Assembly: GCA_934254915.1 (NCBI GenBank)
Contig: CAKQMH010000001.1
Coordinates: forward strand, 62,001 to 126,000
Reading direction: 5' to 3'
DNA from: an uncultured Alphaproteobacteria bacterium
GTDB taxonomy: Bacteria > Pseudomonadota > Alphaproteobacteria > RF32 > CAG-239
Length of the DNA: 64,000 nt
Below the pieces are notes generated by a model, which saw nothing but the letters and a program-made list of their open reading frames with translations, did not search any database and had not been told where the DNA came from. Shown here piece after piece: positions 24,586 through 33,784 of this stretch. Both the position numbers and the translations under genes were made by a program. How positions within the stretch are numbered: the first letter of the stretch is position 1; the number at the start of each line of letters is the position of its first letter.

Positions 24586-25674
24586 ATGAGTAAGAAAAAA
24601 AGAATTGGTATTCTGACCAGCGGCGGCGACTGCGCCGGCCTGAATGCGGTAATCAGCTCAGTAGTTGAAGCTGCGTCGAAAAAAGGTTGGGAAATATACG
24701 GTATCCATAATGGCACGGACGGCATTACCGAAACTCCTCACCGTTATGAAATCCTGACCGTGCATAACTTCTCAGATACTCCCTGGCCGCGCCTCAGCGG
24801 TTCATACCTTGGTTCGCTGAACAAAGGTGTAAAAATGGAATCTTTGGAAGAAATGTCGCGCCGTTTTGCCAATGGGGTTAAAGACCTTGAGCTTGATGCC
24901 ATTGTTGTTGTCGGCGGCGATGGCAGCATGAACATTGTTTCTAACTTCTGCAAAGGCAGCACCGTACAAATCATCGGTATCCCGAAGACTATTGATAATG
25001 ATACCCCGATTACCGAATTTTCGGTCGGTTTTGAAACTGCTGTTCAACAATGCACTACCGCTGTTGACAGCCTGGAAATGACCGCCCGCTCTCACAACCG
25101 CGCTTTGATTATGGAAGTTATGGGTCGTGATGCCGGACATTTGGCCATGCACTCTGCTTTGGCCGGTGCGGCTGATGTCTGCTTAGTCCCCGAAATTCCT
25201 TATACCATTGACGGCGTAATCAATCGCCTGAAAGAGATTAAAGCCAGCGGTCGTAATCATGCCGTAATCGTCGTTTCTGAAGGCATCAAGACCGAAGACG
25301 GTACTCACCTGTCCAACAAGAAAAACCTCGTTGGTGAAGCGGTTTACGGCGGTATCGGACAATATCTCTGCTCAGAAATCAGCTCGCGCTACAACGAATT
25401 TCAAGTTCGCGTAACCACCCTTGGCCACATTCAACGTTCCGGCGTTCCGGTGGCGTTTGACCGTATGCTGGCCGCAGTTTATGGTGCTAAAGCCGTTGAA
25501 CTCCTCGACCAAGGAGAAACCAACAAAATGGTTATTTGGAAAAACGGTCATGTTGATTATGTCGATTTGTCCGAAGTTGTTAAAGCCGGTACTACCTTGC
25601 TCGACACCAACAGCGACTATGTCAAAGCAGCGCAAGCTCTCGGCATTTATATCGGTGAGACCGACAAGATGTAA
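24586..25674 (+). CDS. pfkA: 6-phosphofructokinase
   Basis: Phosphorylates fructose 6-phosphate in glycolysis. 362 residues. Visible motifs: LTSGGDCAGLN, GGDGS at 110-114, PKTIDND at 133-139 with the catalytic aspartate, EVMGRDAGHLA, and LGHIQRSG near the C-terminus. The phosphoryl-donor site is mixed: glycine in GGDGS is typical of ATP enzymes, while lysine in PKTIDND is typical of pyrophosphate enzymes. The donor is therefore uncertain. A single gene ended by a strong terminator. Confidence 0.93.
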   Translation: MSKKKRIGILTSGGDCAGLNAVISSVVEAASKKGWEIYGIHNGTDGITETPHRYEILTVHNFSDTPWPRLSGSYLGSLNKGVKMESLEEMSRRFANGVKDLELDAIVVVGGDGSMNIVSNFCKGSTVQIIGIPKTIDNDTPITEFSVGFETAVQQCTTAVDSLEMTARSHNRALIMEVMGRDAGHLAMHSALAGAADVCLVPEIPYTIDGVINRLKEIKASGRNHAVIVVSEGIKTEDGTHLSNKKNLVGEAVYGGIGQYLCSEISSRYNEFQVRVTTLGHIQRSGVPVAFDRMLAAVYGAKAVELLDQGETNKMVIWKNGHVDYVDLSEVVKAGTTLLDTNSDYVKAAQALGIYIGETDKM

Positions 25675-25696
25675 TTTCGGTTATTACCGCTTATTC

Positions 25697-25731
25697 CAAA
25701 AATCCCCCAAGCTTCAAACTTGGGGGATTTT
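25697..25731. terminator. Bidirectional terminator between pfkA and the RND pump
   Basis: AAAATCCCCCAAG pairs with CTTGGGGGATTTT, a 13-bp stem, short loop, T-rich both ways. Confidence 0.92.
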
Positions 25732-25748
25732 ACTTTGCCTTTTTATTA

Positions 25749-28700
25749 CTACTCGGCTTTTTTCTTATCAAACATTTCACCGATAATCGCAAACATCATC
25801 GGTACGAACAATGTCGCCACAAAGGTTGACATAATCATACCGCCGATCATACCTGTACCGATAGAGTGACGGCTGCCCGCACCTGCACCGGTCGAAATCG
25901 CCAACGGCAATACACCGAACGTAAAGGCTAATGAAGTCATCACAATCGGGCGGAAACGCAGCTTGGCCGCCTCAATTGCCGCCTCCGCATAACTCAGACC
26001 TTCTTCGACCTTCATTACGGCAAATTCCACAATCAAAATAGCATTTTTAGCCGCCAAACCGATTAAGGTTACCAACCCGACCTGGAAGTACAAATCGTTA
26101 TCAATTCCCCTAATCCAAGTGGCCGCCAAAGCTCCCAAAACCGCAAACGGCACTGACAAAATAACTACTAACGGCAGCGACCATTTTTCGTATTGTGCCG
26201 ACAAAATCAGGAAAATCATAATCAAACCGAACATAAACGCCTGACTTGATGCTCCGCCGGTCAATTTTTCCTGATAAGCCGAACCAATCCACGACAAAGA
26301 ATAATCCTCGCCCAAAACTTCTTGCGCAACTTCTTCCATCGCGCTGATTGCCTGCCCTGATGAATAGCCGTCAGCCGGATCGCCCAAAATTTTGGCTGCC
26401 GGAAAAATATTAAAGCGATTGATTAACTCCGGAGCTGTAACTCGTTCAACTTTAATCAAAGTTGACAACGGGATAAGTTGCCCGCTGTTGGATTTTACAT
26501 ATACATAACGCAAATCATCGGGCGTACGTCTAAACTTGGCTTCCGACTGCAGGCTGACTCTGAAATTACGTCCCATATAGGTAAAGTCATTAACATACAA
26601 GTTACCAAATGTCGCCTGCATAACGGCATAAATCGCATTAATCGGTACATTTAATACCCGCGCTTTTTCACGATCCAAATCAATTTTATATTGTGGGGTT
26701 GAAACCGAAAACGTCGTTTTGACATTGCTCAATTCCGGACGTTTTGACGCCGCCTGAATAAACTCATTCGTTTTATTCATAAGTTCTTCAGAGGTATGTC
26801 CGCCGCGGTTTTGGATATATCCCTCAAAACCTCCGGTCGTACTCATACCCATAATCGGCGGCATACTGAACGCAAAACCGATACCTTGCGGCTGGCTCAT
26901 TCCTATTCCCGTAAACACTCCGGCCAACGCATCCGCCGACTGATTAGCGGCTTTACGTTCTTCCCAGTCTTTAAGAATGATAAAGCTAATGGCCGAATAG
27001 GTATTTTGACTGGAAGACAGCATATTGAAACCGTTAATCGTCAACACATCCACCACATTCGGATTTTGCTTAATCATTTCCGATACATTGTCAGTAAACT
27101 TAGTCGTACGCGACAATGAGGACGCTGCCGGCATTGAATATGACATCAGCAAATTACCCTGGTCTTCATTCGGCACAAGTCCGGTCGGAATAATCTTAAA
27201 CAATCCGCCGATTAACGCCAATACGGCAACAAATCCCAACAACGCCTGTTTGCGGTGCAGCAGAAAATATTTTACACCGGCAATATACCATTGGGTAATT
27301 TTTTCAAAGAAGAGGTTAAACCAGCGGAAAAAGCCTTTAGCTTCTTTGTGTTCCGACTTAATAATCAGTGCGCATAACGACGGGGTTAAGGTCAAAGCCA
27401 CCAAAGCCGAAATCAGCACCGAAACCGCAATCGTAACCGAGAATTGTTTATACATTACACCGGTCATACCGCCCAAAAACGCAATCGGCAAAAACACCGA
27501 TGACAAAACCAATGCTACCGCCACAACCGGTCCTGAAACTTCTTTCATCGCCTTAATTGCCGCTTCTTTCGGCGAGAGTTTCTCCTCGCTCATCAAACGT
27601 TCAACGTTTTCCAACACGATAATCGCATCATCAACCACGATACCGATAGCCAAAATCAATCCGAACAAGGTCAGGAGGTTAATTGAAAATCCCAATACAT
27701 ACATTCCGGCAAAAGCCCCGATAATCGACACCGGCACCGCCAAAATCGGAATCAATGTCGCCCTGATGTTTTGCAAGAACAAATAAACTACGGCAATAAC
27801 CAAAACCACCGCTTCAAAAAAGGTATGTATTACCTCCTCAATCGACACATTTACAAACAAAGTCGTATCATACGGAATATCATAAGTTATGCCTTCGGGA
27901 AAGTTCTTAGCCAGTTCAGCCATACGGGTCTTGACCAAACCGGCTGTCTCCAAAGCATTTGCTCCCGGCTGCAAATAAACCGCAAAAGCAATCGCATCTT
28001 TGCCGTTAAATTTGGAATTAACGCTGTAATCCTGCGCGCCCAATTCAATTCGCGCCACATCTTTCAGACGCAGCATCCCGCCTTTGTCATCGCTGCGCAG
28101 AATAATGTTGCCAAATTCTTTTTCATCGACCAAGCGCCCTTTCGTATTAACCGAATAAGTATAGGCTACCGGCTCATCCATCGGCTCTTGACCGAATTGT
28201 CCGGCCGCGAACTGCGAGTTTTGTTCCTGCACGGCCGAAATAACATCCTGCGGCGTCAAGTTATAATCCGCTAATTTATCCGGCGACAGCCAAATTCGCA
28301 TTGAATAATCCTGACTGGCAAACAACGACGCACTGCCCACGCCTTTAATACGCTTAATTTCATCCAAAACATTAAGCAGCGCATAGTTGGAAACATAGAC
28401 ACTGTCATGCACGTCTGAAGTCGAACGCATGGTAACGACCTGCAAAATGGAGTTTGATTTTTGTTCCACCGTAACACCGAGCTTGGTAACTTCGCTTGGC
28501 AGTTTTGAGGTTGCGGCCTGAACTTTATTGTTCACGTCAATTGTGGCCTGATCAGGATCAGTACCGATTTCAAACACCACGCCGATGGTCAAATATCCGC
28601 TGGATGTAGCATTTGAATACATGTAAATCATATTTTTGATACCGTTGATTTCCTGTTCCAACGGTGCGGCAACCGTATCCGCCAAAACTTCAGCGGTTGC

Positions 28701-28856
28701 CCCCGGATAAGTCGCCGAAATCTGGATTTCGGTCGGTACAATGTTGGGATATTGCTCCACCGGCAAAACTTTCATTGACACCAACCCCGCCAACACGATA
28801 ATCAAGGACAAAACTGTCGCAAAAATCGGGCGATTAATAAAAAACTTCGAAAACAT
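25749..28856 (-). CDS. RND multidrug efflux pump, inner-membrane subunit (AcrB-like, HAE1)
   Basis: 1035 residues with the AcrB layout: helix 1, two large periplasmic loops, twelve TM helices. The family signatures are present: FFINRPIFATVLSLIIVLAG start, DD pair in GIVVDDAIIVLENVERL, LVPNEDQG, and the proton-relay lysine in AAKNAILIVEFA. It exports drugs and other hydrophobic compounds using the proton gradient, with the adaptor encoded 38 bases upstream. No outer-membrane TolC-like gene or TetR regulator lies in the window, so the third component is encoded elsewhere. Confidence 0.96.
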   Translation of the reverse strand: MFSKFFINRPIFATVLSLIIVLAGLVSMKVLPVEQYPNIVPTEIQISATYPGATAEVLADTVAAPLEQEINGIKNMIYMYSNATSSGYLTIGVVFEIGTDPDQATIDVNNKVQAATSKLPSEVTKLGVTVEQKSNSILQVVTMRSTSDVHDSVYVSNYALLNVLDEIKRIKGVGSASLFASQDYSMRIWLSPDKLADYNLTPQDVISAVQEQNSQFAAGQFGQEPMDEPVAYTYSVNTKGRLVDEKEFGNIILRSDDKGGMLRLKDVARIELGAQDYSVNSKFNGKDAIAFAVYLQPGANALETAGLVKTRMAELAKNFPEGITYDIPYDTTLFVNVSIEEVIHTFFEAVVLVIAVVYLFLQNIRATLIPILAVPVSIIGAFAGMYVLGFSINLLTLFGLILAIGIVVDDAIIVLENVERLMSEEKLSPKEAAIKAMKEVSGPVVAVALVLSSVFLPIAFLGGMTGVMYKQFSVTIAVSVLISALVALTLTPSLCALIIKSEHKEAKGFFRWFNLFFEKITQWYIAGVKYFLLHRKQALLGFVAVLALIGGLFKIIPTGLVPNEDQGNLLMSYSMPAASSLSRTTKFTDNVSEMIKQNPNVVDVLTINGFNMLSSSQNTYSAISFIILKDWEERKAANQSADALAGVFTGIGMSQPQGIGFAFSMPPIMGMSTTGGFEGYIQNRGGHTSEELMNKTNEFIQAASKRPELSNVKTTFSVSTPQYKIDLDREKARVLNVPINAIYAVMQATFGNLYVNDFTYMGRNFRVSLQSEAKFRRTPDDLRYVYVKSNSGQLIPLSTLIKVERVTAPELINRFNIFPAAKILGDPADGYSSGQAISAMEEVAQEVLGEDYSLSWIGSAYQEKLTGGASSQAFMFGLIMIFLILSAQYEKWSLPLVVILSVPFAVLGALAATWIRGIDNDLYFQVGLVTLIGLAAKNAILIVEFAVMKVEEGLSYAEAAIEAAKLRFRPIVMTSLAFTFGVLPLAISTGAGAGSRHSIGTGMIGGMIMSTFVATLFVPMMFAIIGEMFDKKKAE

Positions 28857-28894
28857 GGCTCGTTATCCTTATCGTCAAAAATATCTGTCTAATC

Positions 28895-30055
28895 TTATTC
28901 TACCACTGCTTTTTCTGCGGCAGGCGCTTTGCTGTTAACCACAATCGGTTCAACCTGCATACCCGGACGCAGCTTCATCACACCGCTGACCACAACTTTG
29001 TCACCGGCATCCAAACCGCTGTCGATAATCCAGCCGCCATCCTTAGTAGTTAATCCGGCCTGAACACTCACATTTTCAACCACGCCGTTAGCATTAACCC
29101 GATAGACATACGAACTGGCCGCACCCTGCATAACTGCTTCTTGCGGAACAATCAAAGCATTAATTCGGGTCAAACCTTCCATAACCAGACGCAAAAACTG
29201 CCCCGGACGCAATTTACCTTCCGGGTTTTCAAATACCGCGCGTAATTTGATTGTGCCGGTTGTCTCATCAATGCTCGGGTTAATAAAGTTGATGCGTCCT
29301 TCCAACGGATACATCTCGTCATTACCGGTTTTAACTTTTGCAAAAATCTCATTTTTGTTAGCCGGATTTTTAATTAATCCGCGCTCAACCATATTGGTCA
29401 AAGACAAGATTTCATTTTCCGAAGCCGAGAAAATAACATAAATCGGATTTAATTGCGTAATGCTGGTCAGAATACCGTTAGCCGAAATCAAACTGCCTTC
29501 CGATTGGGCTTCCATACTGGTAACACCGCTGATCGGAGCTTTAACCGTCGTATAGTCCAAATTCAATTGTGCCTGTTCTACTTCAGCCTGTGCCAATTGG
29601 GTGGAAGCTTTCAGTGAATCAAGATTGGCCAAAGCCTCATCGCGGGCTTTTTCACTAACAATTCGGTCGGCAAAAAGTTTCTTAATACGTTCCCATTGCG
29701 TTTGCGCAGCTTTAAGCTGAGCTTCATTTTGCGCCAGCTTGGCTTTAGCCTGATCCAATGCAACCTTAAACGGTTCGGGATCAATTTGGAACAAAACCTT
29801 GCCTTCTTCTACCGTTGAACCTTCGACATAATTACGTTGCAGCAAAATACCGCCGACTCTGGCGCGTACTTCCGTATCTTTTGACCCTTGAGCACGAGCG
29901 GCAAACTCAAAGCTCAACGGAATGTCCTGAGGTTCAACCTCCACTACCTGCACCTTCGGCAATTGCGCCTGAGCGGTTTCTTTTTCTTCTTTTTTGCAGG
30001 CTGACAATGCTAAAAACATCAACGCCGCAACTGTTATTTTTTTATTGGCAAACAT
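28895..30055 (-). CDS. RND efflux periplasmic adaptor (AcrA-like lipoprotein)
   Basis: 386-residue membrane-fusion protein. The lipobox LSAC ends at about residue 20. Next come the lipoyl half-motifs (TEVRARVGGILLQRNYVEGSTVEEGKVLFQID), an alpha-hairpin rich in Ala/Gln/Lys (residues about 95-160), the second lipoyl half (LDYTTVKAPISGVTS), and a beta-barrel with LRPGQFLRL. AAGGGG precedes the ATG. It links the inner-membrane pump encoded next in the operon to an outer-membrane channel. Upstream the intergenic region is shared with the divergent aaxB gene. Confidence 0.95.
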   Translation of the reverse strand: MFANKKITVAALMFLALSACKKEEKETAQAQLPKVQVVEVEPQDIPLSFEFAARAQGSKDTEVRARVGGILLQRNYVEGSTVEEGKVLFQIDPEPFKVALDQAKAKLAQNEAQLKAAQTQWERIKKLFADRIVSEKARDEALANLDSLKASTQLAQAEVEQAQLNLDYTTVKAPISGVTSMEAQSEGSLISANGILTSITQLNPIYVIFSASENEILSLTNMVERGLIKNPANKNEIFAKVKTGNDEMYPLEGRINFINPSIDETTGTIKLRAVFENPEGKLRPGQFLRLVMEGLTRINALIVPQEAVMQGAASSYVYRVNANGVVENVSVQAGLTTKDGGWIIDSGLDAGDKVVVSGVMKLRPGMQVEPIVVNSKAPAAEKAVVE

Positions 30056-30255
30056 TTTATTCCCCTTGATGAAATTATTTTCCCATCAGCCTACTATAAT
30101 CTCATAAAAATACCACTTTTTATTAGCCAAATTGTGGATATTTAATAAAAAATTTTATCCCGCATTGAAATCACCGCCATCACGATTAGGTATAATGCAG
30201 CTGCAATTCGGCTGTAAATCTATATTTAGTTTCAACATATTCAAGGAGAAATAAT

Positions 30256-30840
30256 ATGACACAAGGTGTTCGTTACCCTACTTTCGCATTCATTACCGGT
30301 GGTGCCGGTCAGGCTGATGATGGTATTCCGCCGCAGCCGTTCGAAACTTTTTGCTATGATTCCGCATTAATGCAAGCCAAAATCGAAAACTTCAACGTTG
30401 TTCCGTATACTTCGGTTTTGCCCAAAGAGCTGCATGGCAAAATTGTTCCTATCAACGACAAAATCGTCAACCAATTCAAACATGGTGCGGTTCTTGAGGT
30501 TATTATGGCCGGACACGGTGCCAACCGCGATCAACACAAAGCCATTGCCACCGGCTTAGGTGTTTGTTGGGGTAAGGACAAAAACGGCGAATTAATCGGC
30601 GGCTGGGCGGCCGAATATGTCGAATTTTTCGACACCCAAATTGATGATGACATCGCCAAAGGCCATGCCGAAATGTGGTTAAATAAATCTTTGAATCATG
30701 AATTGGCAATCCGCGGAGTTGAAAAACATTCCGAATTCCAAATGTGGCATAACTATGTCAACATCACTCAACAGTTCGGTTACAGCCTGACTGCTTTGGG
30801 CTTCCTGAATTTTGACTATGCCGAACCGGCAAAATTATAA
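30256..30840 (+). CDS. aaxB: Pyruvoyl-dependent arginine decarboxylase (AaxB-like)
   Basis: 194-residue proenzyme. It self-cleaves between T52 and S53 in VVPYTSVLPKE to give the pyruvoyl cofactor. The sequence closely follows Chlamydia AaxB: TGGAGQADDGIPPQPFETFCYDSALMQAKIENFN, VLEVIMAGHGAN, LGVCWGKDKNGELIGGWAAEYVEFF, and the C-terminal SLTALGFLNF. It decarboxylates arginine to agmatine, consuming protons, and with the adjacent antiporter confers acid resistance or arginine use. Divergent from the RND adaptor gene. TATAAT at 30191-30196 is a candidate -10, but the -35 is poor. Confidence 0.94.
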   Translation: MTQGVRYPTFAFITGGAGQADDGIPPQPFETFCYDSALMQAKIENFNVVPYTSVLPKELHGKIVPINDKIVNQFKHGAVLEVIMAGHGANRDQHKAIATGLGVCWGKDKNGELIGGWAAEYVEFFDTQIDDDIAKGHAEMWLNKSLNHELAIRGVEKHSEFQMWHNYVNITQQFGYSLTALGFLNFDYAEPAKL

Positions 30841-30854
30841 TTTTTAACCTCTTT

Positions 30855-30886
30855 CGGCGGAAGTCTGCTCTGGCTTCCGCCGTTTT
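30855..30886 (+). terminator. Operon-internal hairpin between aaxB and aaxC
   Basis: CGGCGGAAG pairs perfectly with CTTCCGCCG, followed by TTTTC. It lies between aaxB and the aaxC ribosome site AAGGA (30893-30897), so it probably lets only part of transcription reach the antiporter gene. Confidence 0.75.
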
Positions 30887-30904
30887 CAACATAAGGATAA
30901 AATT

Positions 30905-32389
30905 ATGGCAGAACACAACCAAACAAAAACTTCTGCTCCGCAAGTCAAAAATCCCAATGGTTTGGGTGTTTTTGCCTTAGCAGCGATTGTTGTCAGCTCC
31001 ATGTTGGGCGGCGGCATCTATTCTTTACCGCAAAATATGGCCGCCGGAGCTTCGGCCGGCGCAGTTTTGTTGGCCTGGATTATTACCGGTATCGGCATTT
31101 ACTTCATTGCCAAAACTTTTTCGGTTTTATCTATGGCTAAACCGGATCTGACTACCGGTATTTATTCTTATTCGCGTGCCGGATTCGGCCCTTATACCGG
31201 CTTTACTATCGGTTGGTCATATTGGCTATGTCAGGTTTGCGGCAATGTCGGCTATGCCGTCATCACTATGGACGCACTCAATTACTTTTTTCCGCCCCAT
31301 TTCGCCGGCGGCAACAACCTGCCCTCAATTATCGGCGGTTCGCTGATTATTTGGGGTTTTAACTACTTAGTTCTCAAAGGCGTAAAACAAGCCAGTATTG
31401 TCAACCTTATCGGCACTATTGTTAAGATTGTTCCACTGATACTGTTTGTTTTAATAACTTTGTTTGTTTTTCATTTTTCCAAATTTGACTTTAACTTTTG
31501 GGGTGAAGCGGTCGCAACTAAACTTAAACTCGGCAGCCTGAGTACGCAAATTAAAAGTACCATGCTGGTAACCTTGTGGGCCTTTATCGGTATTGAAGGC
31601 GCAGTCGTTATGTCTAACCGCGCCAAATCATCATCAGAAGTAGGCAAAGCCACGCTTTTAGGCTTTGTATCTTGCCTGATTATTTATGTCTTGCTGTCAT
31701 TATTGCCTTTCGGTTATATGACGCAGGAACAATTAGCCGCCATTCCTAACCCGTCGACAGCAGGAATCTTAGAACAGATTATCGGCAAAAGCGGAGCATG
31801 GCTAATGAATATCGGCCTTTTGGTTTCGGTTTTAACCAGCTGGTTGGCCTGGACCATGGTTACGGCGCAAATTCCGCAGGCCGCCGCTCAGGACGGAACA
31901 TTTCCGCAGGCCTTTACAACTGAAAACAGCGCCGGTTCGCCTTCAGTTTCGTTGTGGGTGACCAGTGCCGCCATGCAGGTATTTTTGCTGTTAGTTTATT
32001 TTTCCAATAATGCCTGGAACACAATGTTGAGCATTACCAGCGTTATGGTTTTGCCGGCTTATTTTGCTTCCTGTGCTTATTTGTGGAAAATCTGCGAAGA
32101 TGGCGAATACCCGAACAATATAATCGTCCGCCGCTCTTCAGCATTATTCACCGCCATTATCGGTTCATTCTATGCCCTGTGGCTGATATATGCCGCTGGT
32201 CTGAAATACCTGATGCTGGCAGTTGTAATTATTGCTCTCGGAATACCGGTTTACATTTGGGCACGACATGAACATAACCCGCAAGAACGTATATTTTCAC
32301 GCGGAGAACGCGTTTTTGCCTCGATTTTGGTAATTATCGCCATTGCCGCAATCTACGGCTTCTCGCGCGGGCTTATCAGCCTTAATTAA
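30905..32389 (+). CDS. aaxC: Arginine/agmatine antiporter (APC family, AaxC/ArcD-like)
   Basis: 494-residue APC transporter with about twelve to thirteen TM helices. The first helix holds VVSSMLGGGIYSLPQNMAAGAS with the glycine-rich substrate loop, then TTGIYSYSRAGFG, and IGIEGAVVMSNRAKSS for helix 6. This is the pattern of arginine/agmatine and arginine/ornithine antiporters. It would exchange external arginine for internal agmatine produced by the adjacent decarboxylase. AAGGA is eight bases before the ATG. The length is close to Chlamydia AaxC. The third Chlamydia gene, the porin aaxA, is not present next to it. Confidence 0.88.
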   Translation: MAEHNQTKTSAPQVKNPNGLGVFALAAIVVSSMLGGGIYSLPQNMAAGASAGAVLLAWIITGIGIYFIAKTFSVLSMAKPDLTTGIYSYSRAGFGPYTGFTIGWSYWLCQVCGNVGYAVITMDALNYFFPPHFAGGNNLPSIIGGSLIIWGFNYLVLKGVKQASIVNLIGTIVKIVPLILFVLITLFVFHFSKFDFNFWGEAVATKLKLGSLSTQIKSTMLVTLWAFIGIEGAVVMSNRAKSSSEVGKATLLGFVSCLIIYVLLSLLPFGYMTQEQLAAIPNPSTAGILEQIIGKSGAWLMNIGLLVSVLTSWLAWTMVTAQIPQAAAQDGTFPQAFTTENSAGSPSVSLWVTSAAMQVFLLLVYFSNNAWNTMLSITSVMVLPAYFASCAYLWKICEDGEYPNNIIVRRSSALFTAIIGSFYALWLIYAAGLKYLMLAVVIIALGIPVYIWARHEHNPQERIFSRGERVFASILVIIAIAAIYGFSRGLISLN

Positions 32390-32406
32390 TTTATTATTTA
32401 AAACTA

Positions 32407-32470
32407 AAATATCCCTCGTGTTTGAACTGTGACCATAAAGACCGCAATTCATTCAACGAGGGATATTTCT
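32407..32470. terminator. Long-loop bidirectional terminator
   Basis: AAATATCCCTCGT pairs with ACGAGGGATATTT, a perfect 13-bp stem across a loop of about 35 bases, with T-rich tails in both directions, between convergent aaxC and the leftward membrane-protein gene. Confidence 0.75.
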
Positions 32471-32479
32471 TATCTGACC

Positions 32480-32842
32480 TTAACGGCTATGACGATTATC
32501 GAGGTAATCAAAATATACAATAAAACTTGCTGTAATTAAGGTTAAACACGATAAAATCATCATCAATACATACAGTTTTGGAAAAGCAGAACCAGTAGCA
32601 ACAAACGTTGAAATAACACCTAATAAAGCATATGATACCGCCATCCCATTTAATTTGCACCCGCGATGAGCAAAGGCAAGTAACTCAAATAAGGATGATA
32701 CTATTATCAACAAACCAATTTGGCCTAATGTTAAACTACTACTGTCTGCCTCATAGCTGATAAACAAAGCTGCGATAATCACAACTATTAATGCTACACA
32801 TCCGTAAAGAATCACTGTAGTTTTGTTTTCTTTTTTAGCCAT
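32480..32842 (-). CDS. Four-helix membrane protein, unknown function
   Basis: 120 residues from the preferred start MAKKENK, with hydrophobic segments at about residues 10-30, 38-57, 68-86 and 90-112. No recognised family. The frame opens ten codons earlier at 32872, but the AAGGAA there is only a few bases from that ATG; the internal ATG at 32842 has a CGGAA-like site at better distance. The choice is uncertain. Upstream to 33005 lie AT-rich sequence and the truncated module A. Confidence 0.7.
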   Translation of the reverse strand: MAKKENKTTVILYGCVALIVVIIAALFISYEADSSSLTLGQIGLLIIVSSLFELLAFAHRGCKLNGMAVSYALLGVISTFVATGSAFPKLYVLMMILSCLTLITASFIVYFDYLDNRHSR

Positions 32843-32967
32843 AAGTTTTTCCGGTTTATTTAATGAGGTCATGTTCCTTAAACATATCCGGTAACCTCGT
32901 TTTATAATAATGAAACAAAATTTCTAATTTACAATTTTAATATACCACATTTTGCTCACTATTGCAA

Positions 32968-33005
32968 GCCCCATTTCTCCACGCGCTGCGCTTGGTCGAC
33001 ATGAC
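32968..33005. repeat. Module A, truncated right arm, locus 2
   Basis: Only the right arm (TTTCTCCACGCGCTGCGCTT then GGTCGACATGACA) is present, matching 19710-19747. The left arm and inner hairpin are missing, so it cannot form the long stem. Confidence 0.85.
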
Positions 33006-33033
33006 ATTTAAAATATTCTTGCACTGAGTCATA

Positions 33034-33162
33034 GAAGTTCGGAGAATGGCCACAGATAAAGTGATTTCTAGGGGTGGCGACACCGGAGTTTACATAAAAC
33101 GTAAATGAGGATGGCGACAACCCCGTAAAATCGCTTTAGATGTGCCGTTATACGGACTTCCT
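33034..33162. repeat. Module B structured repeat, copy 3
   Basis: The arms are nearly identical to copy 2 for about 38 bases on the left and about 40 on the right, yet the roughly 58-base core is replaced. It has GGGGT/ACCCC, a doubled TGGCGACA, and a TTTAC/GTAAA upper stem. The 5-bp upper stem is kept, the TAG/T loop is altered. The right end supplies the stop codon CTA (TAG) of the nitroreductase gene. Confidence 0.85.
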
Positions 33163-33166
33163 TACT

Positions 33167-33676
33167 CTAGATATACTTCACACTCTCCTCATCAACCCTA
33201 TCCTTCGGCTGTGGAGGAATCTTGGCCGGATAACCGATAACGATTAAAGCATTAGGCTTGATGTTTTCCGGCAGAGCCAAAAATTCGGCAATCTCTTTCA
33301 TTCGGTTTTCATCGGGATAAATTCCGCACCAACAAGCACCCAACCCGCGGCCATGGCAAGCCAACAACAAATTTTGTGCCGCAATTGAGGTATCAACTAC
33401 CCAATAACCGGGGGCAGCTTCCTTGAAAGTGTCGCCGCATACAACAATCGCCAAACTGGCATCTTTCAAAAAACGTGCATGCGGATGAATTTCAGCCAAC
33501 TTATCTTTGGCTTCTTTGCTTTTAACCACCACAAACTCCCACGGACGTTTGTTACAAGCCGACGGAGCGTACATTGCCAGTTTAAGAATATCGTCAATGT
33601 CGCTCTGCGGAATTTCCTTATCCGGTTGAAACTGCCTAACTGATCGGCGAGTTAAAATCCCTGCTTCCAAAAACAT
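33167..33676 (-). CDS. Nitroreductase family FMN protein
   Basis: 169 residues. The N-terminal RRSVRQF motif contacts FMN, followed by APSACNKRPWEFVVV, and the IAAQNLLLACHGRGLGACWCGIYP block before the terminal GYPAK. Members reduce nitro groups, quinones or flavins with NAD(P)H; the actual substrate is unknown. Cytosolic. The stop codon coincides with the end of structured repeat B, so the repeat forms the 3' end of its transcript. Confidence 0.9.
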   Translation of the reverse strand: MFLEAGILTRRSVRQFQPDKEIPQSDIDDILKLAMYAPSACNKRPWEFVVVKSKEAKDKLAEIHPHARFLKDASLAIVVCGDTFKEAAPGYWVVDTSIAAQNLLLACHGRGLGACWCGIYPDENRMKEIAEFLALPENIKPNALIVIGYPAKIPPQPKDRVDEESVKYI

Positions 33677-33738
33677 TATAACCTCCTCTGATTTACTTGA
33701 TATTATAAAATAGTCTGTTTATGTCTTGATTACAAGAT

Positions 33739-33772
33739 AAACAAAACCCCGCAAATTATTACGGGGTTGTTT
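33739..33772 (-). terminator. Terminator of the ATP synthase operon
   Basis: AAAC(A)AAACCCCG pairs with CGGGGTTGTTT; leftward it ends in a T-rich tail, 13 bases after the atpC stop. Confidence 0.85.
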
Positions 33773-33784
33773 AAGATAATTTAA

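Noticed and set aside
27025..27786. Rightward 253-residue ORF inside the RND pump gene
   Set aside because: Antisense to conserved transporter sequence, with no ribosome site or motif.
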